A DNA stretch of 34,186 nucleotides, from NCBI GenBank assembly GCA_964356135.1, contig CAYHGV010000022.1, positions 1-34,186 on the forward strand, read 5' to 3'. Within the stretch, counting starts at the first letter, position 1. Every line of letters starts with the position of its first letter. The position numbers were made by a program, and so were the translations under genes. This document shows, piece after piece, positions 16,901-24,469 of this stretch. Source of the stretch: CAYHGV01 sp964356135 (GTDB lineage Bacteria > Hydrothermota > Tepidihabitantia > CAYHGV01). The notes below the pieces were generated by a model that made no database searches, was not told the origin of the DNA, and saw nothing but the letters and a program-made list of their open reading frames with translations.

Positions 16901-17092
16901 TTAGAAATCAACTCCACATTTGCCGCAAGAATGCTTGCTGCTACCATGATCTTTATCCAATGCACAGTAGCCATGTTGAGGGTATAAGCAGTCTACATGC
17001 TCTTTACCACACTTTTCTTGTTCTTTGACACGCGCCTTTTTAGAGGGGGTCTTTTTGGGCTTTTTCGCTTGTTTCTTTTTTTTCTTTTTCAT
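16901..17092 (-). CDS. Small lysine-rich cysteine protein
   Basis: A 63-aa protein. It has a strongly basic N-terminus (MKKKKKKQAKKPKK) followed by a compact Cys/His segment CGKEHVDCLYP...YC...HSCGKCG. The cysteines could bind one zinc ion. The ATG at 17092 has AAAGGAG six nt upstream, and a promoter lies at 17149-17176; a longer in-frame reading to 17179 starts upstream of the predicted transcript. Nucleic-acid binding is plausible from charge; the family is not recognised. Confidence 0.65.
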   Translation of the reverse strand: MKKKKKKQAKKPKKTPSKKARVKEQEKCGKEHVDCLYPQHGYCALDKDHGSSKHSCGKCGVDF

Positions 17093-17148
17093 GATTTTCT
17101 CCTTTCCTGTTAGCCGAACATTTTTTTCAGTATAACACCCATTTAACC

Positions 17149-17176
17149 AATTTACCCTTTTTCGCCCGGATGTCAA
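17149..17176 (-). promoter_or_regulatory. Promoter of the lysine-rich cysteine protein gene
   Basis: Minus-strand TTGACA (17176-17171), 16-nt spacer, TAAATT (17154-17149). Expected start near 17142, 50 nt before the ATG at 17092. Confidence 0.5.
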
Positions 17177-17401
17177 CAATAAAATGTTTGGTGCAAGTAA
17201 CTTCTGGAACCCTCAGAAACGCTTTTAAATAGCTGTACCATAAAATCCATTGCGGTCGATAAGAGTTCAGTTACTAAAGTCGTTTTCCACTTTTGCGAAA
17301 AAGTGAAATTCCTTTATGTCGGTTTTGAAGACCCAAGTGGACACCCGATCAACCAAGATAGGCGTCCTTGCGTACCTTAACCCGCTGAGTTCGTGCCAGT
17401 G

Positions 17402-17572
17402 CTACTTCCGCAGGTCGTTGATGGCATAACCGACAACTTCTTCCCAACACTCCAGACCCCACTCCACACCATCCTGGACCTGCTCGATTTCATCGTCGGT
17501 CAATCGTCGACCCAGCTTAGTCATGGCGACGAACTGAACATCTTCGTCAGATATGGTGAAAATACTTTCCAT
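17402..17572 (-). CDS. Small acidic protein, leaderless
   Basis: A 56-aa acidic protein (MESIFTISDEDVQ..., then LTDDEIEQVQDGVEWGLECWEEVVGYAI). Predicted as helical; no metal or nucleotide motif. A TTG seven codons upstream is in frame, but the promoter-like TTGACT/GACAAT at 17579-17606 predicts transcription exactly from the ATG at 17572, and no Shine-Dalgarno exists. Regular codon-like composition and a complete frame argue that it is real. Function unknown; small acidic partners of this kind occur in toxin-antitoxin and defence loci, but no toxin gene is coupled to it. Confidence 0.55.
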   Translation of the reverse strand: MESIFTISDEDVQFVAMTKLGRRLTDDEIEQVQDGVEWGLECWEEVVGYAINDLRK

Positions 17573-17578
17573 AAGGGT

Positions 17579-17606
17579 ATTGTCCCGGTCCAAAACAATA
17601 AGTCAA
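17579..17606 (-). promoter_or_regulatory. Promoter of the small acidic protein gene (leaderless)
   Basis: Minus-strand TTGACT (17606-17601), 16-nt spacer, GACAAT (17584-17579). Seven nucleotides beyond the -10 is the A of the ATG at 17572. Confidence 0.4.
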
Positions 17607-17691
17607 GGGCAAGTGGAGGTCTTTAGAAAAGGGTCGCACCTCTTTACTCTATACACCTTAATGTCGGTCAATTTATTGTCGCCAAGATTCA

Positions 17692-17700
17692 AGACCTGAC
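17692..17700 (-). repeat. GTCAGGTCT word shared with other island sites
   Basis: Minus-strand GTCAGGTCT, inside a gene-free stretch (17607-17774). The same word begins the repeats at 23792 and 28889 on the plus strand. As I recall, such words accompany REP-type sequences of IS200-like transposases, but no transposase is present here. Confidence 0.3.
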
Positions 17701-17774
17701 ATCAGTCCTGCAAGGGGCGGAAGGACGTCGGCTGGAAGCCAATGTTAGGTGCAACATCGCGTCACAACATGGAG

Positions 17775-18605
17775 TCAATTCATGTTAAATCTCGGGTTGG
17801 CAAAAACCAACGCATCAATATCTGAGAAGAAGGAAAGCACGTTTTCATCTGAGAAAGGACCCTCGCCTGGATGTGCACAGGTGTTCCTCATGGTGAAACA
17901 GATTTCTAAACGCTCATGCTGGTTTCCGTCAATCGCTCCCATAAATTCAAGAACCCATAACAAATCCCCATCGAAAACAGTCATCCGCAAGTCACTTAAG
18001 TTTTGAATATCGAACTTTTTGTTGAACCTTTTGTATCGCCCTGTTTGTATGGCTGACATTTGAATAGTTGCTTGATTGAATTTTGCGAAACTTTCTTTTT
18101 GAATATAAAGATGTAACCTATTGACCGCTGCACACCAGCCCAGAATTATAGCGGCTCTTCGTTTACCTAAACGAGCGCATTCTATTGCCTCGGTTAAGTA
18201 ATCAACCTCAAGGCCAGTTGCATGAAATAGTATGACATCAAGATTAGGAAATTTTGACAAAATAGCCCACTGTTTCTGAACTGGCACTAAAATATCAGTT
18301 TGGTAAGAGCTTAGGATTGCGTTAAGGATTGTTTGAATTACTATTTTGGATGGCTTTCCGTCAGAGAGTTCTAGAATCTTCCCTAAAGGCTCTCTATATT
18401 TGTTTGTTGTCTCTTCGTCTAACAGAAATGTAACGCGAAGGGGCTGGTCTATTTGTTCAAACCATCTCGTTGCCAAATCTTCAAGTTGTCCTAAGAGAAC
18501 TTTTGACTGTATCTGCTTACCAGAAACTTTTTGACTCTGCTTTCTCAGGTTGTGGGCGTCTTTTTTGAAATCTTTTAAAACTTTTACAAAACCTTCTTTG
18601 TCCAT
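17775..18605 (-). CDS. HEPN-domain protein, candidate ribonuclease effector
   Basis: A 276-aa largely helical protein. Near the C-terminus it has R240-N-T-C-A-H245, the Rx4H signature of HEPN domains in which Arg, a polar residue and His form an RNase active site. It follows a long amphipathic helix and is followed by a short helix, as in the HEPN fold. A second helical pair around residues 135-170 (ECARLGKRRAAIILGWCAAV) could be the partner helices of the same domain. It starts 1 nt after the stop of the upstream 188-aa gene, so both are co-expressed. HEPN ribonucleases are common in toxin-antitoxin, abortive infection and CRISPR systems. Fold assignment is by motif only. Confidence 0.55.
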   Translation of the reverse strand: MDKEGFVKVLKDFKKDAHNLRKQSQKVSGKQIQSKVLLGQLEDLATRWFEQIDQPLRVTFLLDEETTNKYREPLGKILELSDGKPSKIVIQTILNAILSSYQTDILVPVQKQWAILSKFPNLDVILFHATGLEVDYLTEAIECARLGKRRAAIILGWCAAVNRLHLYIQKESFAKFNQATIQMSAIQTGRYKRFNKKFDIQNLSDLRMTVFDGDLLWVLEFMGAIDGNQHERLEICFTMRNTCAHPGEGPFSDENVLSFFSDIDALVFANPRFNMN

Positions 18606-18606
18606 C

Positions 18607-19173
18607 TCAAACCTTGAGTTTTTCTAACAACTCGGCAAGTTCGGATTTGCCCTCTGGCGAGAGTATCAGGGGTTGATCTTCCAGAATTGCTTTAAACAGA
18701 TTTGCTTTGTAATTGATGTTCTTCATGAAGTTAGGAAGGTCATAACATTTTTGGTCCTGGCACCGAGTTCGTAAAGATTCAATAGCAACTTGAAACTGAC
18801 CTGTTGAGATGGCTGTTTCCAAACACATCATTAGAGCGTGTTGAATCTCCGCCGCAGCTTTTTTTGCCGCTTTGAGTTGATAGATCGGGCGAATTTCTGA
18901 ATCCTCCACTAAGAAAAATTTCCACAGCAGAGATTCATCTAATCCATACTGAGTAAGAAATGCTTTTACATCAATTGGCAAGATAAAGGGCTTAGACAGT
19001 GGTGTTGATGCTGGAGTGTGCATAACCGTTGTTGGAGGTGCAGCCGTAGAAACAGGTAATTGAGACAAGGCATGGTTGAGTAGAAGCTCAAAACATTTTG
19101 GGCGATATTCGTCGGGAACAGTGTTGACCAGTTCTACAATCTCTTTTAGTTCTGCGATTGTGATTTTCAACAT
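18607..19173 (-). CDS. Predicted helical DNA-binding-like protein paired with the HEPN gene
   Basis: A 188-aa protein not recognised by name. The N-terminal helix (residues 1-30) is followed by a Pro/Thr-rich linker (about 42-62) and a helical C-terminal region (about 75-188) with several charged helices that resembles winged-helix units. The start is well supported by TAGGAGGT five nt before ATG, and TATAAT lies at 19203-19198, though without a clear -35. With the downstream HEPN gene it forms a two-gene unit; by position it is the partner, regulator or antitoxin of the HEPN protein, which is inferred. Confidence 0.55.
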   Translation of the reverse strand: MLKITIAELKEIVELVNTVPDEYRPKCFELLLNHALSQLPVSTAAPPTTVMHTPASTPLSKPFILPIDVKAFLTQYGLDESLLWKFFLVEDSEIRPIYQLKAAKKAAAEIQHALMMCLETAISTGQFQVAIESLRTRCQDQKCYDLPNFMKNINYKANLFKAILEDQPLILSPEGKSELAELLEKLKV

Positions 19174-19222
19174 TTGAAACCTCCTATTTGTGCAACATTA
19201 TATTTCAACCAAACAAGGTGAA

Positions 19223-19315
19223 AGCAACCTAACGCTCAGAATCACCTGCAAGGGTAAGGCGCAGAGCGTCAGGGGTGCGGCTTACCCTTGTCGGGTGTAT
19301 TCTGTTGTTGGATTG
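19223..19315 (-). repeat. Extended imperfect hairpin at the 3' end of the TIR-pair, attC-like
   Basis: Perfect 10-bp arms (19249-19258 CAAGGGTAAG and 19281-19290) enclose 22 nt; an outer CACC/GGTG continues the stem. On the minus strand GTTAGGT (at 19230-19224) fits the attC R' consensus GTTRRRY, and ATCCAAC (19315-19309) fits RYYYAAC. The arms overlap the last codons of the gene ending at 19269. No integron integrase is present; the match could be coincidental. Confidence 0.3.
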
Positions 19316-19706
19316 TTTCGTCTTCCTCGTCTTCTTGGGCCAAACCATTTTCTCTCAGGAGTTTCTCATATGATTCAATCGTGTTTGTCGCCGGTTCGAG
19401 CTTGCTCATGAAGTTTGGATTAAGAACGATCTTCCATACGCATATGAGCAGTCCGAGCACATCACCAAATAGAGCGGCGCCTGCGGCAGTGACAACACTC
19501 CTTGGAAAGGCCGAATGATTGAGGACGATGAAGGAGGACACAATCATTATGGCCACAAGGAGGATAACTGCCGAGTATCCCATGACGAGCCGGAGCTTGA
19601 ACCAGCGGTTCTCCTGCTCCTTCCTTTGGTCAAAGGTTTCCTTCTCTTGACGGAGCTTTTCTGATTCGCGCTCAAGGATCACGGGGAGGAGGACAGTCTT
19701 GCTCAT
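19269..19706 (-). CDS. Two-TM coiled-coil membrane protein, partner of the TIR protein
   Basis: A 145-aa protein: a charged coiled-coil segment (about 12-35), two membrane helices (about 43-65 and 73-95) separated by a short loop (SAFPRSVVTAAGA), then a soluble acidic tail. The arrangement resembles the TRADD-N-associated 2TM or SLATT membrane modules found in predicted conflict systems, by layout rather than by demonstrated homology. Its ATG (19706) overlaps the stop of the TIR gene by ATGA. A GGAAAAGGA Shine-Dalgarno lies inside the TIR gene, so translation is coupled. Confidence 0.6.
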   Translation of the reverse strand: MSKTVLLPVILERESEKLRQEKETFDQRKEQENRWFKLRLVMGYSAVILLVAIMIVSSFIVLNHSAFPRSVVTAAGAALFGDVLGLLICVWKIVLNPNFMSKLEPATNTIESYEKLLRENGLAQEDEEDETIQQQNTPDKGKPHP

Positions 19707-20482
19707 TCCTTTTCCCCCCTCAGTTCGGTAAGTTCTGACAACGTTGCGCGTAGGTTTGACCTGAGCTTTGCAAGGCGGTCGAGTTCCTGTCGGCGGTAAC
19801 GCATGAACAGGAAGAAAGGAATGAACATTCCGAGGAAAAAGGAGATGCTGACGGCCGCGAGCAGCGGCCAGCTGATCTTTATGTAGATGATCGCCAGAAC
19901 ACTCGCAAGACCGACGAAGAGAGACGCTATGGTTGCGATGCCTATGACTATGCTAATGAAGTGCTGACGCATCGCGGATTGCTCGTGGTGAAACTCTTTC
20001 TCCAGAACGAGCACCATCTCCCGAGCGCGGAGCATTCGTTCTCTGGCCTTCTGCCCTTCTCGTCTTTCCGGTCTCTCGGCATCGACTTGCTGAAGCGCCC
20101 GAGTCAAGCGCAGGAAATTGTCTCGGTATCGGTCCGAGTCTGACAAGTCGAGGTATAACAAGTCTTTTATGAAGAACGGTATCTCTACATTCTGCTCGAT
20201 GACGATAGGAATGATCCTATGGCGAGAGCCGGATTCGCGACTGGCACGGACGAGGGCGATCTCTGAAATGACCCATGGATTCTGCGCGCTCGCCTGCGAC
20301 AGCAAAATGATGACGGCCTGGGATTGGAGGATTTCGGCACCGATACGCTCCGCTATCGATTCGCCCGGTGAGATTGCATCGAGGTACGTGAAGACATCGA
20401 ACCCCGCCTCCTTAAGATCGGACGCCAGTTTTCGGGCGAACTCACGGTCGGCATGTGTATGGCTCAGAAATACACGCATCAC
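19703..20482 (-). CDS. TIR-domain protein with C-terminal two-TM anchor
   Basis: A 259-aa protein. An N-terminal TIR domain (about 2-130) carries the VFLSHTHAD strand and the conserved Glu in WVISEIALV (E74), the NADase catalytic position in active TIR domains. A charged coiled coil (about 135-170) follows, then two membrane helices (about 175-201 and 205-227) and a cytoplasmic tail. The start is either GTG 20482 (six nt after GAGG) or ATG 20479. It lies directly upstream of the 2TM gene with 4-bp overlap. TIR plus membrane partner fits a nucleotide-signal or membrane-acting antiviral pair; this is an inference, no signal-generating cyclase gene is adjacent. Confidence 0.8.
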   Translation of the reverse strand: MMRVFLSHTHADREFARKLASDLKEAGFDVFTYLDAISPGESIAERIGAEILQSQAVIILLSQASAQNPWVISEIALVRASRESGSRHRIIPIVIEQNVEIPFFIKDLLYLDLSDSDRYRDNFLRLTRALQQVDAERPERREGQKARERMLRAREMVLVLEKEFHHEQSAMRQHFISIVIGIATIASLFVGLASVLAIIYIKISWPLLAAVSISFFLGMFIPFFLFMRYRRQELDRLAKLRSNLRATLSELTELRGEKE

Positions 20483-20627
20483 GTCGTTCCTCGCTCAATC
20501 CAACATGGTTTATACTGATTCGTATAACACCCTATATGCCATTGCAAATGTCGCATAAGACACCTTCCGACAAGTATCGCGCATTCCATAACCATAGTGA
20601 GAAAAGTGGACGGTCCCCTTTTTCCCT

Positions 20628-21530
20628 CTACTGTCTATCAATGTTGGGTCGGTTTCGTGCACCTTGTAGACGCACGATGAGTTCCTTGAAATGCGGGGTG
20701 ACAGTGATGGGAAAGTGAAGCCCCATGGTGATATCAATTTTGCCGGTGGCCGTCATGATAGTTTGTTTCTGCTGATCAATGATGATATCTGTCATCTTTG
20801 GCACAACCCCAATTGGGACTCGGGAACCAGCAAGCAATACATAGTTCCACAAAGGGTCTCTCTTAGGGTTAATTTCATCCGGTATCCATTTGAAACCCGT
20901 CTGAAGTGCTTCGAGCGACAGGGCTGGACAGAAACGGTACGGCCGCAGATTCTCGAGCATCTTCAGAGCGATCGTCTGCTTATCAACGAGAAACACCCCA
21001 TCCGCCCGCATCTGGCCGAATTCGTACCAATTGTCGCTCGATTCCGGAAAGGCATCTCGAATCATTGTTCTGTGGCAACCAAACAGATTGAACGTGTAGG
21101 GGCTGGCACCATAGCAAAAGAGAGGGTTCGAGTACTGGTACTTAAGGCAGTCGCGGAAGCATCGCAGCCATTTGCTTACATCTTCTGACGTGATCAACTG
21201 GCCGTTGACATAAACGACCGTTGATTTCCAGATCTTAACCTTCTTATAGAGATCATCAAACTTGAGGATTTCATCAGGCCCAAAGTGAATACTATAAGTG
21301 CGAATGCCTTCAGTTACTTGTTCACGGAAACCAGGGTTTGACTGAGCCACCTTCAGAATTTGGGGGAAGCTCTTAGATGAGGACTCGGTGAACTCCAGAC
21401 TGAGACGCCAAGGCTGGTTTGCATACGGAACAAGTTCAGACGCCGGAAGCGCCGGAACCTGGTAGACGGGAACCAATGGCGGCGGAGGTTCCGCAGACGC
21501 TTTTGGCTTCAAGAAATCAAAAAATCCCAT
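20628..21530 (-). CDS. Unrecognised protein, near-leaderless
   Basis: A 300-aa protein starting MGFFDFLKPKA, followed by a proline-rich linker (EPPPPLVP, about residues 12-30) and a globular domain with a conserved-looking CFRDCLKY and CYGASPYTFNLFGC cysteine segment. No family recognised. A GTG 27 nt upstream is in frame but lies within the promoter spacer at 21541-21568, whose predicted start (near 21534) is about 4 nt before the ATG at 21530, so this start is preferred. The short hydrophobic N-terminus could be a membrane-targeting amphipathic helix. It lies between the helicase and TIR genes. Confidence 0.6.
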   Translation of the reverse strand: MGFFDFLKPKASAEPPPPLVPVYQVPALPASELVPYANQPWRLSLEFTESSSKSFPQILKVAQSNPGFREQVTEGIRTYSIHFGPDEILKFDDLYKKVKIWKSTVVYVNGQLITSEDVSKWLRCFRDCLKYQYSNPLFCYGASPYTFNLFGCHRTMIRDAFPESSDNWYEFGQMRADGVFLVDKQTIALKMLENLRPYRFCPALSLEALQTGFKWIPDEINPKRDPLWNYVLLAGSRVPIGVVPKMTDIIIDQQKQTIMTATGKIDITMGLHFPITVTPHFKELIVRLQGARNRPNIDRQ

Positions 21531-21540
21531 CCCGATTGGT

Positions 21541-21568
21541 AATATACACCTTTTCACCCTTCTGTCAA
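21541..21568 (-). promoter_or_regulatory. Promoter of the MGFFDFLK protein gene (near-leaderless)
   Basis: Minus-strand TTGACA (21568-21563), 16-nt spacer, TATATT (21546-21541). Predicted start near 21534, ATG at 21530. Confidence 0.55.
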
Positions 21569-21671
21569 TGGCTGATTGTGTAGCCTTAATTGCTACGACA
21601 GCTTAACATTTTCGAGCAACCGCACTCATACCCAAGAATGACTCGTCTCCCAGGAAACAAGCCTCTTTTTC

Positions 21672-23567
21672 TTATTGTTTCTGACTGGAGTGATAGGTTT
21701 CACTCAACCCCATTGCGTCAAGAAAATGACATCTTTGGGGATCATATTTCTCGCCACCGAAGGTTATATCCCCTGACCTTTTCTTTCTTGTCCGAAAAAG
21801 ATGCAGTTCATCTTTTGCCCTAGTCATAGACACATAGAGAAGTCTGGCCGATTCCTCTTGATTTGCGCTCTTTTCCTGCACGACTTTCCCGGGGAAGAGA
21901 TCATCTTCCAAGCCGAGTATGTATACGATGTCCGCTTCGAGACCTTTTGCCTTTCTGAAGGAAAGTACACGGACCGAACCGCCGAGTACCTGCCGGCGAG
22001 AATCAAGTGCGGATACAACTTCAGTAAATTCATGAATCATCTCGTCTGATTTGCGCCACGGTGGTGTTAAGCGCAGAATAGCTTCAGCTAAGACAAATGG
22101 AGGTTTAGCCTGGAATTCAAGAAAAGATGCCATTCTCTCGCTCACTTTCGCAAGAAATTCATTGCCACTCTGCGCACTCTCAAGCGCACGGTAGTAAGAA
22201 CATTTATCTGATTCTACCTTTGTCCATAATGATGCCAGATTTTCCATTGCTGCTCGCCGCAGTTCTTTCTTTCCCTTTGTTCGGCAGAGACGTGACGGCA
22301 TTAACTTCTGGTCTGATTCTGCGATGAGCTCGGCACAAACCCTGGCTTTTATATTGTCATTCGGATCACGAAGCCAATCTCCTATTGTAGCAAGAGTACT
22401 GATGCCATATTCTGAAATATCAACAGAGCAGTCAAAAGAAATTCTACGCTGCTGCATCTTGTCGCTCAACTTATCTGCAACGGACAACCTCGGAACTAAA
22501 ACTAGTACTTCATGTGCCGGAAGCTGGTCGGCAATCATTCTGGCAACAATTTCTGCTTCGCCCTCCTCCGTTGGTGTAGAATGAGTTTTCACTAGACCGG
22601 GTGAGCTACGTTCGAAAGTAAGTGCCAGCCTTGACTCAATGCGTGGAGAGTATTTCTCGACAACCGATAATGCCTGGTTCATTATTTCAGATGAGCATCG
22701 CCAGTTATGAGTCAGCGTCATCTCTTTCCCACCAGGAAAGTCCTCAAGAAAGTTCTTAATGAACTCCGGGGAGCCGCCCCTAAATCCATAAATACTTTGG
22801 TCCTCGTCTCCGACCACAAAAACCCCTGCAGGATTCTCTCGTGTCAGCAACCGGATCAAACAAAACTGTGCATAATTAATATCCTGATATTCGTCAACGA
22901 GAAGATACTTGGCTTGATTTTGCCATTTGCTGAGAATTTCAGGATTATTGCTTAGAAGCTGACACGACCTCATAACTTGGTCATCATAGTCAATTGCACC
23001 ACAAAAATTGAGTAATTCACCATACTTCGTGCAGATATGACATTCATCCTTGTCTTCTACAACACACTTACCCAACCCCTTACAATTTCCCGCTTGCCTG
23101 GCAACTACCGTAGGATTCTCGATATTCAATGAAAACGCTGCATCTCTGAACATCAACTCACGATCTGAGGTTTTTTCGATCCTCGAACTGGAGACCCAGA
23201 ATCTATCACCAGTAATAAGTTTTATCGGTGACCTCAATCCAAGCAGTTCAGCATTCTCCCGAATGATTGTCATGCCGAGACTATGCATTGTGCGAATTTG
23301 CTTTGGCTGTTTATCTTTTGGTAAGAACACATCTTGTTTTTCCTGATCAGAGATTCGCTGTCTCATGTTACGCATTGCCTCATCGGTGAATGTAATTACC
23401 GTTATCTCTCCGGGTACTACTTGCATTTGCTCAACCAAGAACTTTATTCTGAGACCAAGAAGGTGAGTCTTGCCTGTCCCCGGCCCGGATCGAACGAGGA
23501 TGGGGCCTGGATATTCATTAGCTATATCAAGAATCCGCCTTTTGGGGTCAGGTGTTTCTAAACTCAT
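21672..23567 (-). CDS. UvrD/PcrA-like superfamily 1A helicase with a Cys4 insertion
   Basis: A 631-aa SF1A ATPase. Motifs in order: Walker A GPGTGKT (28-34), Walker B LLVDEYQD (222-229), motif III GDEDQSIYGFRGG (253-265), a WRCS-type motif IV and motif VI LYVSMTRAKDELHLF (577-591). Between motif I and Walker B is an insertion with C162, C168, C176 and C179 (spacing 5, 7 and 2 residues between them), a likely zinc site. The Gabija defence system also uses a UvrD-like helicase (GajB), but no OLD-family nuclease is nearby, so that identity is not claimed. The upstream 57-aa ORF could be a relic of a partner gene. The role may be DNA repair or defence. Confidence 0.88.
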   Translation of the reverse strand: MSLETPDPKRRILDIANEYPGPILVRSGPGTGKTHLLGLRIKFLVEQMQVVPGEITVITFTDEAMRNMRQRISDQEKQDVFLPKDKQPKQIRTMHSLGMTIIRENAELLGLRSPIKLITGDRFWVSSSRIEKTSDRELMFRDAAFSLNIENPTVVARQAGNCKGLGKCVVEDKDECHICTKYGELLNFCGAIDYDDQVMRSCQLLSNNPEILSKWQNQAKYLLVDEYQDINYAQFCLIRLLTRENPAGVFVVGDEDQSIYGFRGGSPEFIKNFLEDFPGGKEMTLTHNWRCSSEIMNQALSVVEKYSPRIESRLALTFERSSPGLVKTHSTPTEEGEAEIVARMIADQLPAHEVLVLVPRLSVADKLSDKMQQRRISFDCSVDISEYGISTLATIGDWLRDPNDNIKARVCAELIAESDQKLMPSRLCRTKGKKELRRAAMENLASLWTKVESDKCSYYRALESAQSGNEFLAKVSERMASFLEFQAKPPFVLAEAILRLTPPWRKSDEMIHEFTEVVSALDSRRQVLGGSVRVLSFRKAKGLEADIVYILGLEDDLFPGKVVQEKSANQEESARLLYVSMTRAKDELHLFRTRKKRSGDITFGGEKYDPQRCHFLDAMGLSETYHSSQKQ

Positions 23568-23615
23568 GACCTCGCTGCCTGATAGAATCTTCTTAGAATT
23601 TGACTACCCAGATGG

Positions 23616-23789
23616 TCACTCCGGAAGCACCATAAGACTTCTCTGTATCTGCCCCAGTTCCTTATCATTCAGGTTCCAGAGTTTAGCGACTTGACGGTCT
23701 ACGTCGGCTTCGATTCTGGCCAGTTCGGATGATGAATCTAAATCACCAACGTTCTTCTTTGCCGCTTCGTGAGCTTGCTTTAAACTCAT
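23616..23789 (-). CDS. Short ORF resembling the C-terminus of an N6-adenine methylase
   Basis: A 57-aa frame (ATG 23789, stop TGA 23618-23616). Its second half, LARIEADVDRQVAKLWNLNDKELGQIQRSL, has the pattern that ends many Eco57I/type IIG and PglX-like methyltransferases, typically RIExEIDRxVxELYGLTxEE, as I recall it. No Shine-Dalgarno is present and TGA is in frame just upstream, so this is either a relic after loss of the main part or a coincidental short gene. A 40-aa frame (23786-23908) overlaps its start by ATGA but has no independent support. Confidence 0.4.
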   Translation of the reverse strand: MSLKQAHEAAKKNVGDLDSSSELARIEADVDRQVAKLWNLNDKELGQIQRSLMVLPE

Positions 23790-23791
23790 GG

Positions 23792-23813
23792 GTCAGGTCT
23801 ACTTATTTTACAT
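23792..23813 (+). repeat. GTCAGGTCTAC element, diverged relative of the island direct repeat
   Basis: GTCAGGTCTACTTATTTTAC resembles GTCAGGTCTACACATTTCAC at 28889 (17 of 20). It precedes a module boundary in the island and adjoins the 57-aa relic ORF. Confidence 0.45.
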
Positions 23814-23981
23814 ATCAAGGGCATAGGACTGGCCACCATGCCCCTGAACCAGCTTAGGTTTCGACCGATCAACAGCTCGGTCTTTTCTGCGCGGTGGGTG
23901 TTTTTCATAGCTTAATCATCTGTAAATCCATATCATTTTTTGCGGCAACAAGAAAAAAAGGCGCTCTCGTCTTTCTTTTTC

Positions 23982-24305
23982 TCAAGTTTTTAGGATATTT
24001 TCCCATTCTCCGCACTCTCTATCTTCGTCTAATTTCCTTTCAAGATAATCGCGTAACTTCCTGTCTGATAAAAATTCTTCTGTAATACCAAAAAATAGAT
24101 TAGACTCCCTTTTTGACACAATCCACTGAGACTCCGAAATTCTTTTGTCATTCATACTGACATCGAATTCTGACAAAATGGCATTAAGATTGTTAATGAA
24201 AGAAAATCTCAATGAAGCAACATGCGAGGCCTTGATATAAAATCTCGACTGATCGGCTATTATACAAAAATTATAATTTCGTCCTTTAACGATAGCTTTT
24301 TTCAT
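23982..24305 (-). CDS. Hypothetical small protein
   Basis: A 107-aa frame, no recognised domain. Hydrophobic strand-like N-terminus (YNFCIIADQSRFYIKAS), a helical middle and an acidic/basic helix (DRKLRDYLERKLDEDRECGEW). AT-rich, unlike the left part of the window. No Shine-Dalgarno was found before the ATG at 24305, where the first direct repeat (24315-24390) begins 10 nt upstream. Uncertain whether it is expressed. Confidence 0.4.
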   Translation of the reverse strand: MKKAIVKGRNYNFCIIADQSRFYIKASHVASLRFSFINNLNAILSEFDVSMNDKRISESQWIVSKRESNLFFGITEEFLSDRKLRDYLERKLDEDRECGEWENILKT

Positions 24306-24314
24306 GTAATATAG

Positions 24315-24390
24315 CTAATGAAGTCAATTCCACACATTTCACATGGTGGTCGTTTTTACTAATTCGGACAGGCTCATATTGAATAAGTAA
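24315..24390 (+). repeat. Direct repeat, left copy (flanks the RM/TIR module)
   Basis: About 76 bases related to 28881-28956. The 37-bp core 24332-24368 is identical to 28898-28934 at 36 positions (centre TGGTGGTCGTTTTTACTAAT). Outer parts carry about a dozen differences. Both copies lie just upstream of a minus-strand start codon. Confidence 0.85.
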
Positions 24391-24469
24391 TGTCAAGAGG
24401 CCAAGCCTGGATCCGCTGACGTCCCCGATTCAACTTATACACCAGTGCCCTCTGTGATTCTAAACGTGA

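Noticed and set aside
21530..21557. Upstream GTG start of the MGFFDFLK protein
   Set aside because: It lies within the promoter spacer, upstream of the predicted transcript start.
21672..23567. Calling the helicase GajB (Gabija)
   Set aside because: No OLD-family ATPase-nuclease gene (GajA) lies beside it; UvrD-like helicases are too widespread.
23786..23908. 40-aa frame overlapping the start of the 57-aa relic by ATGA
   Set aside because: No ribosome-binding site and no recognisable pattern; kept only as a note.
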